Below are positions 1 to 12,000 of a DNA stretch of 64,000 bases, piece by piece (position 1 is the stretch's first letter; every line of letters starts with the position of its first letter). This stretch comes from Smittia aterrima (lineage: Eukaryota > Arthropoda > Insecta > Diptera > Chironomidae): assembly GCA_033063855.1 (NCBI GenBank), contig CP093829.1:7078243-7142242 (forward strand), read 5' to 3'. The translations under genes and the position numbers were made by a program. A model generated the notes under the pieces. That model made no database searches. It saw nothing but the letters and a program-made list of their open reading frames with translations, and was not told the DNA's origin.

Positions 1-607
1 CGAGAAAAATCAAAATATTATGTCACCAAATAAATTAAACTTCTGACTCATCGCGAAAATTTCTTGTTTTGCAATATCAAGCGGCGAATGATGTTAAACA
101 TTTTTATTTACAGTTCTACGCATTCATTTCCATTAAAACAGAAATTTTGGATTGAGACGAAGTTCGTATTATGTGAAAATTGTTCCATTGAGTGATCATG
201 TTGTTCACTTCCTTCCTCACATGTTCTGATGTGTTTGTGTTGAGAACATTTTGATTGTCATGCTGTGGGGTGAGGGCGACGCATCATAACTTGTTCAATC
301 AAATGTTGTTTCCTTTTTTTAAATTCAATAAAAATCAATTTTTACCTCGAGGGTCCTTGAAAAATTGAATTAAATTTCATTTCGGGATCAATGACATCGC
401 TGACAACGTTCAAAACAAAAATATTGAAGTTCTACCATGTGGAACTTTTGTTTAATTTATGCATGTGCCACCAACACCATCAGCAAGTTATCCACATTAC
501 AATAGCTCACCTGTCCGAAAGGCAATTTACCTTTTTTTTGACGCCAGTATGTTGTAAGAGTTCTGTGAGTGCGAATTGGATTGAAGATGAGAATTTAATA
601 AAAAAAA
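1..607. other. No gene recognised
   Basis: AT-rich sequence upstream of the tetraspanin start. One 79-residue open frame (391-630, +) has no recognisable motif, and its end overlaps the first tetraspanin exon in another frame, so I do not call it. The stretch probably holds the tetraspanin promoter and 5' UTR. No TATA box or repeat was clear to me. Confidence 0.4.
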
Positions 608-1789
608 ATGAAAGTTTGTCGAATTTTTAATCAAAAATGTTTTCTTGCTTTGTTCAATTTTCTTTTGTTGGTGAGTTGGAAAATAATTCGCAAACTTTGA
701 GTCGTCAAGTGATTGGAAAACGTTTGATTTTAGCTTTGCGGCGTCGTCGTTCTCATGACAGGTTTTTACTTGTTCACTGATAAAAAACGTTTGTTACTGT
801 CCTCGCTTTTAATCGTCGCTAAAGACGATGCGAATCCATTGAAGGACTTGAAACATCCTTTGTTCATTTACGTGGCCTGTGCTTTGACAATAATGGGAAT
901 GGTGATCATCTCATTCGTGTTTTTCGTCGGTTGCTGGACTTCATTCATGAACAACTTTTGTCTTCTATCGACTTACTTCACAATGGTGTTGAGTCTTCTC
1001 TTGACGAAATTCGCTTTATGTGTCGTTATTGCTTTGTGGCCACAATGTCTTGGATTAAATGTGAGCGCTACGGAGATGGTGAGAGAAATGCAGGGCAAAT
1101 ATGGCGTTCCGGGTTATGAACAATACACAGTTGCCATGGACTTTGCTCAAACGGTTCTCGAGTGTTGTGCCATCAACGACAGCATCAACTATGACACGAG
1201 TTTGTGGAGATTACAAAAGTTCGGGAAGAAGGAGTTGACAGTTCCTTTGACTTGCTGCATGTTAATGAATCGATTTGAAGAGAATTCTTATCTCGATCCA
1301 ATCGCGGTCAACGAGACTTTGTGTCAATCGCTGCAGCCTCACGAGTTCCAGAAGAGTCGGCATCTCGACGGATGTTTAGAGAAAGTTAATTATTGGTACA
1401 GAGAGCATTACGTCGTTCTTCTTTGTGCTGGTCTCGTCTTAGTTCTCGTGGAATTTTTCGTGCTTCTGACGATCGTGTTAAACTGCACGAGAATAAAGCA
1501 AAAGAGAATGAGACAAAAGATTCTAAGTGGAGGACGTTCAAGCAACTTGACTGACTCGTTTCCACGAAATATTACGCGTGAAAATATTTATCACGACGAC
1601 TTCATCTCAATTACTCCAGAGATCAGAGAAACTTTCGTTCAACCGCAAGACCAAAGAAGATCGAACGCGAAATTCTCAAGGAACAATTATCGACTGCGAA
1701 ACAACGATCAATTCCACAACGATCGACCTCAAAACAACGATCGATATCAAATTAATGATCGACATCATAACAACGGATATTTAATTTAA
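608..1789 (+). CDS. Tetraspanin with long Asn/Asp/Arg-rich tail
   Basis: Four-pass membrane protein of the tetraspanin family, which organises membrane microdomains and partner receptors. I join exon 608-670 to exon 734-1789 (63 nt intron, GTGAGT...TTTTAG), giving 372 residues. The join restores TM1 (about residues 10-35, LALFNFLLL then LCGVVVLMTGF). TM2 is near residue 65, TM3 near 95 and TM4 near 250. The large extracellular loop has the paired cysteines (ECCAIND, a variant of the usual CCG, then TCC, then single Cys in LCQSL and GCLEKV). A TAA in frame just upstream (599-601) supports the ATG at 608. The cytoplasmic tail of about 90 residues is unusually long and ends in NDR/NND-type repeats. 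Family assignment is firm. I cannot name the Drosophila orthologue. Confidence 0.85.
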
Positions 1790-2042
1790 TTTAGTTTTGT
1801 GAATTTATGTTCAATAAAAAATAAAATTCATTTCATTTAAAAACATAAAACATTAATTTTTATGTTGAGAAATATTTTTTCCTGTCAGTTAAAACATTTG
1901 TTCAAACATTGCTAAAAAGAATTGCTGTTGAAGTGTTTCTATTACATCTGCTAAAGATAATTCGTAAGCAATAATAAGTAGAAAGTTCAGAAGACTCTTT
2001 CTTTCAGTTATTCAAGAATATTAAAAAGTTTAATCAACTTCG

Positions 2043-3688
2043 ATGTCGTTATCAAAGGTAAATTAATATTCAGAATTTGAATTAATGTTCAATCTCTTCT
2101 TCATTCATAAATTTAAAATCAAAAGTTATCAAAACAAATTAAAAATTTACTAAAGTTTTGTTAGTTTTTTCAATTAAGACGACGGTAATCCATCAGATTA
2201 AAACAATATTGATAATAGAGCCCCCAAAGATGATTAAGCTTCATTCAAATTAAAAGTCTGTTTTAATCGCTTGATGAGAAATTTTTATTCAAAGTCCAAA
2301 GTTCGAAAAACGAAAACATTTATTTCTTTTTCTTTAAGGCCGCCTCGTTCGTTCGTTCTGGCTACAGAGCGTTTTCTTTATCGTCACGAGTGTGTCAAGA
2401 GAGCCGTGAGCCATGGTTTGCACTTTCCGACGAGCAGGTTTGAAAACAATTTAACTTTTATTATGACTAGAAATTGCAACTTTGAACTTTTAGCGAGAGA
2501 TGCAAGCGGTTGGTCGCAAGTTTGCTCGTGAAGAAATCGCTCCAGTTGCAGCTCATCATGATCGCACCGGAGAATATCCTTGGGACTTAGTAAAGAAAGC
2601 ATGGGAGTTAGGTTTGATCAACAATCACATTCCCGCTGAGTTCGGTGGAACAGATTTGAGCGTGTTTACGAGCTGTCTCATCGCCGAAGAAATGGCCTGG
2701 GGATGCACTGGAATTCAAACTGCCCTTGAAGCTACTGGCCTTGGACAAACACCTGTAATTCTCAGTGGAAACACTGAACAGAAGAAAAAGTACTTGGGAA
2801 GATTAATCGACGAGCCACTTGTCGCAGCTTATTGCGTAACTGAACCTTCAGCCGGTAGCGATGTCAATGGTGTGAAAACACGTGCAGTTAAGAAAGGCGA
2901 CGAATGGATTTTGAATGGTCAGAAGATGTGGATCACAAACGGAGGAGTTGCCAACTGGTACTTCGTCCTCGCTCGTACATCTGAAGACCCCAAAGCTCCT
3001 GCATCGAAGGCATTCACTGGATTCATTGTTGAGCGAGACTGGGCTGGAGTAACTCCAGGACGCAAAGAACAAAACATGGGACAAAGAGCGAGGTAAACAT
3101 TTTTTCTGTCCTTCGCAAGGATTAAAATAATCAAATTAAATTAATTTTAGTGACACTCGTGGAATCACTTTCGAAGATGTGCGAATTCCAAAAGAAAACG
3201 TTTTGCTTACTGAAGGTCAAGGATTCAAAATCGCAATGGGAACTTTCGACAAGACTCGTCCACCTGTAGCTGCTGGTGCAACTGGACTGGCTCAACGTTG
3301 CTTGGACGAAGCTTTGAAATATTCCATGGAGCGTAAGACTTTCGGTGTTCCAATTGCTCAGCATCAAGCTATTCAATTCATGTTGGCTGATATGGCAATT
3401 GGAGTTGAGACAGCTCGTTTGAGTTATTGGCGTGCTGCCTGGGAAATTGATCAGGGAAGACGTAATTCGTATGAAGCTTCCATCGCGAAGTGCTACGCCG
3501 CTGACATTGCCAATAAAATCGCAAGCGATGCAGTTCAAATCCACGGAGGCAATGGCTTCAACTCAGATTATCCCGTCGAGAAACTAATGCGCGACGCTAA
3601 GATTTACCAGATCTACGAAGGCACATCACAAATCCAACGCATGATCATTGCTAGAAACATGTTCGAAAGAGCGAAGCAAATGAACTAA
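2043..3688 (+). CDS. Mcad: Medium-chain acyl-CoA dehydrogenase, mitochondrial
   Basis: FAD enzyme catalysing the first step of mitochondrial β-oxidation of medium-chain acyl-CoAs, passing electrons to ETF. Exons are 2043-2057, 2339-2437, 2494-3092 and 3151-3688, giving 416 residues, close to human ACADM. Exon 1 encodes only MSLSK. Together with the Ser/Arg-rich start of exon 2 (AASFVRSGYRAFSLSSR) it makes a plausible mitochondrial presequence. The mature part begins near FALSDEQ|REMQAVGRKFAREE across intron 2. Visible signatures are YCVTEPSAGSDV (FAD/substrate loop), QKMWITNGG, and the catalytic Glu in YQIYEGTSQIQR near the C-terminus. Introns 2 and 3 are 56 and 58 nt, and intron 2 has a weak donor (GTTTGA). 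The 15 nt first coding exon is the least certain part. A polyadenylation signal AATAAA lies near 3910. Confidence 0.93.
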
Positions 3689-5571
3689 AAAATTTGCATT
3701 TTTATTGATAGAAAAATTGTTCCGTGAACATTTTTTTACGCGGAGCTAAAAGTTTCAAACTCAATCTTTCCCAGTGGTTGCAATCAAAGTTAGTAATATT
3801 CAAGTTACAAGTCAACATATTTTTCAAGAGCAAATAGTTTTTTTAAAAGTGATTCGCAGTTCGCGAGAATTTAAGGTTTGGGTTTGTTAAAGTTTTTTTT
3901 TTGTTTCAAAATAAATTAATCGAAAAACGAGCTTTTGTCTTTTAATTTCGATGAATCCGATGGCAATGACGAGCCGTTATATCATCGCAATCTTTATTTT
4001 AAAGCAAATACTAGACGTAATGCGTCATTTCATCTAATAGTCTTCATTTATAAAAGAAAATATGCACAATTTCTTATTAGACATCAAGAAGAAAAAAAAT
4101 CAAGATTGTCTGCGTTGATTTTTTTCGCGGACTCCGAAACTTTGAATCCACAAACACAACTGGCTCTGCTAACCTAATAAGAAAAGAAAAATACATTTCT
4201 GGTCTATCGTGACGTCAGTCGGAAGAAAGATGAAACCTGATAGATGATGCAAAGATAAAGACAGAGTCGGAAAGGCAAAGTTCTGTTGGAACGAGTTTCC
4301 CTTTCAAAGCAGGAAAGCAAAATTTCCAAAATGTTGACCTATTTTTTCATATATTCCCAGTGCCTGTCTCTCTCGCCCGTTTACATCGTTTCGCAATCGC
4401 TATCCTTGTCTGTTCAATGAGATTGAAGCTGAATATTTTTTCTTACACCACTAAATAAGCCCGAGAACTTATTTCGCGTGATGGGGGCTTCTTAGTATAG
4501 GAGTGTATGTGTATTTTGACTCAATTTCAATGTCATTCCATATTTTTAATAGGACTGAACGAGTCTTGTTTTTACATTTCTGATTCCCGAATTTTTTAAA
4601 ATTCTCTCCCGACACAGTCAGAAGGATTTGAGTGATTGAATTGTGCATAACGTCGTGCTAATATCAGTGGCGGTCATTTTAGCTTAGCTAGCGATTGTGA
4701 CATCCGGAAATACGCGTAGATTCTTGGCTCGGGAAAAAAAGAAGAAAAAAAATCTAAAGTGCGCGATATTTTTCGCTCATCTACCTCGTCTTTGGAATTA
4801 ATGTGAAATCAAAGATGTGCATAGTGAAGGTTTCATAGAAATTGTTTTGGAGGTTAGCTGAGAAATACCTAAACCGCTTCGCTTTTCGTCTCCTTATCAC
4901 TGACAAATTGATTGATAATACTAAAGTATGTGTGCTCCAAAAACCTATATAATAATATGTCATCGAGAGTGAAGTGAATTCCTCGAGAAAAAAAGTGGAA
5001 GTGATTCGAACGACTTGGTCACAAAGGAGTAAAATCGATGCGGAATCGATCGAATTATAAAAAAAAGATTTAAAAAAACTCAGAGCTGGATATACACAAA
5101 GCTAAAGCTGCTGCTGCGATTCGGTTTTTTCTTATAAGACCGCGAACTTGGCGCTAAGCAGTTGCGTGTGTGTTCGAGAAGCTTGTGTGTTTGAAAGAAC
5201 CAAAGAAAATAAAAGTACCTTTTATTATGAAAAGAATTCATAATTTGACTTGCCATAGGAAAGAAGAATAAAATAGAGGAAGGAAAAAAACTTTACTTTA
5301 CTGCTCATTAATAAGTTTTTTTTCTCGCTACCTACACACACTTATTCATGCCATTTTGTCGCGCAATATTACGCTATTAGTTCTAGCTGCTGCTGCTGCT
5401 AACTCTGAGAGTGTGTAAGCCTCCTCATCGCGAACATACGCGAATCGTGCGTCTTTGTTGTTGTGTTCTCACGCTGAAAAAAAAATATTTCAATAGAAGA
5501 GAAGAAAAATCGCATTTCGGCTTGTGAAGATTATCAGTGAAAATTAAATAAAAAAAATTCTACTTTTGAAA
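3689..5571. other. Intergenic; probable ftz-f1 α 5' UTR/promoter
   Basis: After the Mcad 3' end (AATAAA near 3910) there is no supported gene. An 80-residue frame at 3935-4177 has no motif. A CRE-like TGACGTCA lies near 4210. The last several hundred bases before 5572 are A-rich and interspersed with short ATG frames, as expected of a long 5' UTR. I assign it to the α-type ftz-f1 transcript by position only. Confidence 0.4.
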
Positions 5572-6052
5572 ATGCATGAAGAAGCCATAACAACGTCGAC
5601 CGCTGTGTCAAAGTTTAGCAACAGTACAATAGTCAACTCTGCCACTTTACACCAAAGTAATCATGATGATGGCACAATAACGGTCTCAATCCTACATCAC
5701 AATCCTCACCAACTCCATCAACAAGTCGAGATGGAGGATTTTATAGCTTCTACCACCAATCTGCATAATGCTCCCTGTTCAACTATAACAACAAACCAAA
5801 TAGTTCCATCCCAAACCAAAATTATTGTCAGTAGCAACGAATTTCAGGCACTAAAAGATGATGTGTCGTCAGTTTTAATTAATGGAAACATTTCGAATTC
5901 AAACGATCCAAATGTGCTCATACTACCCGCAACGGAAACATGTGATAAAGATACGCTAAGCCTCAATCAACTGACATCGTCTCAAGTTGATCAAGTAGAG
6001 ATCGATTTACAAGACATCAACTCAGTGAATGATGAAACATCGTCGGGAGAAG
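5572..6052 (+). CDS. ftz-f1: Candidate α-type first coding exon of ftz-f1
   Basis: Open frame beginning with ATG at 5572 (MHEEAITTSTAVSK), 160 codons plus one base, rich in Ser, Thr, Asn and Asp with no known domain. It ends at a strong donor (GAAG|GTGAGT at 6053) in phase 1. An acceptor inside the β first exon (AACAG, ending 15401) also leaves phase 1 and would join as ...SSGE-G-YHGDN, keeping the DNA-binding domain in frame (684 residues in total). In Drosophila the β promoter lies within an intron of the longer α transcript, and the same layout fits here. The exon could instead belong to an unrelated gene. The assignment rests on position, phase and known ftz-f1 architecture, not on recognised sequence. 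Confidence 0.5.
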
Positions 6053-9000
6053 GTGAGTTAAGCGATGTTTCTTTTCCCTTCTTCTTCCCTCGCAGAATTT
6101 CGTCCGTTGATGCTGCTGCTGATGCTGAAATACACTTTTTTTTTGTTTGTGCTCTCGTCGTGTCTTCAACAACATAAAAGAAAAGGGCAAGAAGGAGATA
6201 ATAATTGCGCGGAGTGAGCAAATGAAAGCGAAAGGAACCCATCGTCGAAAAAATGCAATGCGAGAAACCATCGCGAAAACTAAATAAAAAGAGTCGAAGC
6301 AACGAATAACAATAAGACATTCTATTATCCCATAAAAGTCCTGTTACTCACGAAAAATTTCGCGAAAGTAGAGAAGAGGTAACAGCCAAAAATACAAAGG
6401 GACCATTCGAAAACACATAAAGAATGAGAAATTAAGAAATAAGAAACTGGATTCTTTTCAGAAGTTTCTTCTTTTTAGCTTCTTCCTCAACTCTTGCTTT
6501 CGACGGCAGGGAATATTCGTGAGAAACGTACGGAGGTTTCTTCTTCTAAGCCCAGAGAGCTGAATGAATCAAATGCGATGAGAAGAAAATAAATCGGTTC
6601 AAATCGGTCCCGGGGAAAATTGAACTTTTTATTTGACGAATGTGTTTGCGATTATTCAACATTTTTCTAATAAGAAAAGGATTTCTCTTTAAATTATTCT
6701 GTTGTCGTTTGCGTAACGGGAAAGTTAACTAATTGATTAATAAATTCTTATGCAATAATCGCGCGATTGAGGTGAAGGGATTGTCGAATACTCGAACTCG
6801 TTATTCTCTTTTATTTTAATCAGATCGACCACGCAATGTTCCAAAAATTATTCGCTCGAGTGGAGTGAGAGCTTCAAGCTTCGAGTTGTTATCTGGCGAT
6901 GCCATAAGCAGTAGCAGCAGGACAATACTTCCTTTCTCTTAGTCAACAAAACGACAATTAAAGTTCCTTCTGTTTAACTCGAATCTAGGTCAATTCGCCT
7001 GTTAGCTCATTCGCGAATCGTTTGACCTAATTTTGTTTTTGTTGAAATTTATTTGGAAATGTCCTCGTTCCAATAAATTCTGTTGCATGCGAGAAGGAAA
7101 TCTCAGTTGGAAAAATCCTGAATGCTGGATGCTTGTGTTGAGATCTTAACCTAGTCCACACAGCTTTGCCTTTAAACGCGCATATTCATTCTGGAAAGCT
7201 TTTGTGTCTCACTCACTCACTAACTCCAACACAGACAAAGGCAAACATCTAAAATAGAAGAAGAGAATATAAATCGGAAACAAACATGATAATAAATAAT
7301 AAAGCATGCTGTACCTGTTACAGAGAAACTAGCGAAGAGTTGCGCAATCGCTGCTCACTACTTGAGAATAAATTAAAATGTTTTCAAAGCGACACTCTCT
7401 CGTCGACATATGTTTCATCGCATTCATGACGGATGTTGAGATCACCAAGCCTGTTCGTAACTAATATTTGCATCTCAATCTTTCACTCATTAAGACTTTT
7501 CATGCAAAATGTAATAAAAAAGAATATTTCCAATTAATCATTTTTCTATTAGACACCATTTACTTGATTGTATGACAAGCTACAAAGTGTGAATTAGGAC
7601 GAAGGGCAAACGAGCGTTTTTAATTGTAATTGCATGACTGATACACAAAGTCCATTCCGTTGATCCCTTCAATATTGTCGACTTAGAATAAATTGTGGCT
7701 GTGTTCTAATTACAAACTCGTAAAGATCTCAATTAACCTGAACGCATAAACAGCAGTCGGAAAGGAATGTTTTAATCAATATTCTAAGCGGGGTGGAAAG
7801 TAATGGAGAGAATTTAGGTTGAGGATAAACAGAAAAGTGTGTCAATGAGAGTCCCCATTTCCATTTGTGTATCGTGTAAATTATCGTTTCTTTCCTTTTT
7901 AGCTTTTTTTTGGGTCCTAAAATATCAAAATAATAAAAAAAAGTTAAGTTTCCGAAAAACCACGAAAATATTTAAGATTGTGCAAAATTATTCAGCAATC
8001 TTGATTTCACTCGATTTCACCGAAATATCTTGTGCAACATGATGAAGCATCCATAAAAAGTATTAGAAAAAATCTCGTTAACATTGACACACAAAGCTTT
8101 GACCATGACAGACTTATTTAGTCTCTAAGCTACACGGCTGAAGCATTTTTTTTATACAGGCTCACAGTGCTTTGCTGGTTGTTTGTTGTTGATGTCATTT
8201 CGCTTCTAAAACTCTTTTGCAGTTTTGCCTACGAAAACAGATTAAAGAGATGTGATAATAAATCTGTTTTCAAACAAAGCCACGACAAAAGGAAAATTGC
8301 GTAATGTCTCGTCTATCAAGTCTCGCTTACCTCTTTGCATCGAGAGCTTTCGATTTCTGCTCAACGCGAAAATGTTTAGATGATTCTCGCCCCATTAACC
8401 TACTGACAATGGCCTCAATTCGATAATACTCAAGCAATTTTTTCTTCTCTCTCTCACTTACTCTTTTCTATTCACTTACAAACGTTACTTAGGATAAGAA
8501 GAAGTGAAGTTATTGACGAGACTTCTTGGACTTTCGTTTTCAATTTCACTTTATTTACTTTTATTTCATAAGATTTGCTTTTTTCCTCGATTGCATTTGA
8601 GACGTTTGTAATTTGCATAAACGTCTTAATTTATTAAAATCCCATGAAACCGACTTAATTGACGGACGACGAATTTGCAAAATGGTCTTTTGACTTAGGA
8701 GAAGATACGTCAGAGAGAAATGAGAGATATTTGTGTTTCTAAGTATGTTAGTGGGCCAAGGACATTTTCGTTAGCATTTGTAAGCGTTTTTGTTCGTGTT
8801 TCATTTTTTTCTTCTCTCTCGTGAATGAAGCTTGGAAACTAACTTTATATCTGTAATGAATGATAATTAATGTAATTTCGAAACTCTTACGAAACAACAT
8901 CCAAAAATATGATTTGAGCTCTTTTGCACTTTTTCAATTTTTTCGGAAGTCAAAAGTGAAACTCGATAAGTTGCAATATTTATAAAACAACCAAATTTCT

Positions 9001-12000
9001 CTTAACAAAATATTTTTGTAAACTTGAAATTTTATGCTTACGAATTAGTAAACAAAATGTTGATAATCCAAAACATCAGCAGAAATGCATTAAAACTGAA
9101 CTTGTCGGAGAAATTATAATTTCCTGCTTACATTTTACTGAGAAATTATGAAACACGTGCAGTGAAAAGTCGAGGTTTGCTGAAAGAGTCTTTCACAAAT
9201 AAATGAAAATAGGAAGTCGCAGAGTCATCAGAAAAAAAACCCAACTTGCAAAATCATCAAGAAATGAGCTGGAGACCTAACTTTGTTTGTGTCTTTGCAA
9301 TTGCTGACTTTCTTTCGTGTTTAGGGATTATTATTGAGCAGAGTTTATTGAAGTCAATTTTCAAAAGAAAGGATCTTTCTCTGCCTCTAAGAACTAATGA
9401 GTTAGTAAACATAGCTTTTCGGTTTTATTGTTTTATTATCCCTGAGAATGCTGACAACACAAATAAGCATAAGCAGCAGAGAAGTTTATGACTTGTTTGA
9501 TTTGTAAATTATTTTATGCTCGGACCCAAAAACGAAAAAAAAACTTGCTTTATGCAAATTGAGAGAATTTCTCTCAAAGTTATAAAATAATTGAAAGCGT
9601 GTGTCCTTCCAAGAATTCTTCTCTTTCGTCAAAGTCTTTATGACCAGCAGGCAATGTTAATGACTCGAAAGATGATGAAGTTACAGAATAAAAACTTTAA
9701 ATATTTTCGTTTAAAAAGCGGCATCGAAATGTATTGAATGAAAAAAAAAATAATTCCCTTGACACAGTTCACCTAAAATTCACGCAATATTGCGCAACAT
9801 CACCTGTACGAGTATGTATAAGAATCGAACAACACAAAAACAAAAAAATGCTTTAACAACCAAAAGATTTTCTAAAACAATGAGTTGCTGGTTTGAAGCT
9901 TTTTGAAGCTCTCATCGGACGCTTGAAAAGTTTTACAAAATAAAATTGAAATCGAAATGAAACTAAAAGTGCCTGGCGAGAGCATTCTCGACTTAATGAT
10001 CTTTTTTCTTCTTAACCAACCGCATGGAGTTCTCATGAAACTTTCTTTTTTATAAATTTAAATTGGTCTCGAGCACAGAAATGCATTTCGTGCCTTTCAA
10101 CCATCGTCTGGCCTTTTTTTTCCCCTCCGCTTGCTTTCAGCCAGAAACTGAGAATTTCGTCTTCTTCTTCCCTTCATCGTCGCGTTTTCACTGCTTTCCA
10201 AGCGATGAAACATGAACATGTAATAATTTTATCTGACGGTTGTGTAATCATGTAAGAGAATTGGTTTCAACAACCAAAGGCCCTTTAGTTCTCGTCGCTT
10301 TTATCGAACAAAAAAAAAAGAAATAATCGTTTACTTTATTGACGTAACAAACGCTGCGCTTCGTTATCAATCACATTGAGCATCTTACATATTTTCACAC
10401 TGAAGCCAACAACAAAATACAGTCTTCTATCGTCAGCAATGATTTTCTGCTGGTGTGCGACCCACTTTTCTGTAATAGCTGTAAAAGCCTAGTGAACTTG
10501 GCCGAAATAGATGAAAAAGTTTTTTTTTCGAGTTGCGCAACTGCAAAGCAATAGCGTGAGAGAAAGAGAGAGTGAACTAGAAACTTTCCATGATTCCTAA
10601 GAGCTTCGATGATTCAATCGTTGGTACGACAATGTTAGTGCTATGCAATGTGGATCGCTTGAGCTTAGTTATTGCCCCGAGCTGCTCCATTATCCTTAAT
10701 ACTCGTTGTAGCCACAAAAACCGAAAATGAAACAAAACAAAAAAAAAAGAAGTTAAAAAGCTCTTTGAGAAACACGTTCAATTTGAATATTAGATCAAGG
10801 CAAAGAAACCATTCGTTAAAGACCTTGTCTATTTTAAAACTTTAAAAACAACTGCAAGCCCCACTGATTTCTCTCCGACGACTCAAATCGTCGCGTTGAC
10901 GTTCTCAAGGATAAAGAAAGAAATCAAAAATGGCTTAACGCTTTAAAAAAAAATCAACGAACAGAAAACAAATCAAACGATTAATCGACAGAGACAAATA
11001 GCCGAGACTTTTCAAGAACATTGCACGAGCCGCTGCATGTAGAATCAGACTGCAAAAATAAAACTAGATAGCATTGACCTGAAATCGAGTTGCACTTGAG
11101 CTAATTCGCGTTTGTTTTTATAATTTTCTATTCAATGCGTTTCTGTTTATAGCTCGGCCTTAGCGAGTCGAGAGATGTACTTACTGAATGCACGTAAGTT
11201 AATGCAACTCCTGCACTAAAACTGCAATGTCGAATGATGTGTGTTCTGGAAATAAATGACAGATCTCTCGTAATCTGGAAAACTAAACCTTCTGATGTCT
11301 CTTAAATCACAAGCCAACTCGAAGTCGCATCAACCACATTTCATCCCACATTTCTACAGTTTACACGTTTCGCATTCAGCCCGCGTACCTTCGACGCAAT
11401 TCGAGGCTCGGCAGACTCAATTTTCCACTCAAAAGTCAAGTCGGATTACATAACAGTCGTAGGGAAAAAAGCATAATTTCTTTTCGGTTTATCATGCAAG
11501 GCAAAATGCAAAGGCAAACGAGGAGATAAAGGCACAAAGTTAACTTAAGTAAAGCAAGTCTGGCGGAGAATACTGAAAAGTGAAACTTTTCTGCCCAATT
11601 ATTTACCGAACGTTGCTTAATTTTATTAATTTGCTCTTTTCGTTGACGCTCGTCTGGCTTTGGCCATCAACCGTAACAAAAACTCGTGTAAAGTCGAAAA
11701 CGAAAAAGAGAGAAATACATTCGAGTCGAGACTGAGCCTCATGTAAAGTTACAATCGTAATTTGGCAATAATGGACTTCATTGTGTGGTTGACTCTGCGA
11801 AAAAGGGTTTGGACTTTATCTTTCCAATTAAATCTGACGCGGTTGCATTGTCTCTGCAACTTTTACTTCTCCTGCTGCTGCTCGCTTGACTTTGCAACTC
11901 AAAGAGAAAATTTTCGGCAAACAAATTTTCGGATGGTGAGAGATCTAAAGGGCGCAGGGCGAACCTTATTCGAAATAGATTTAAGCTTAATAGAGTTAAA

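Noticed and set aside
391..630. 79-residue plus-strand ORF before the tetraspanin
   Set aside because: No motif, and its end overlaps the tetraspanin first exon in another frame.
3935..4177. 80-residue ORF downstream of Mcad
   Set aside because: Low-complexity Lys/Phe-rich composition and no splice or domain support.
9153..9158. CACGTG E-boxes (also near 26655 and 51138) as clock targets
   Set aside because: Single hexamers expected by chance at this length, and none lies close to a clock gene.
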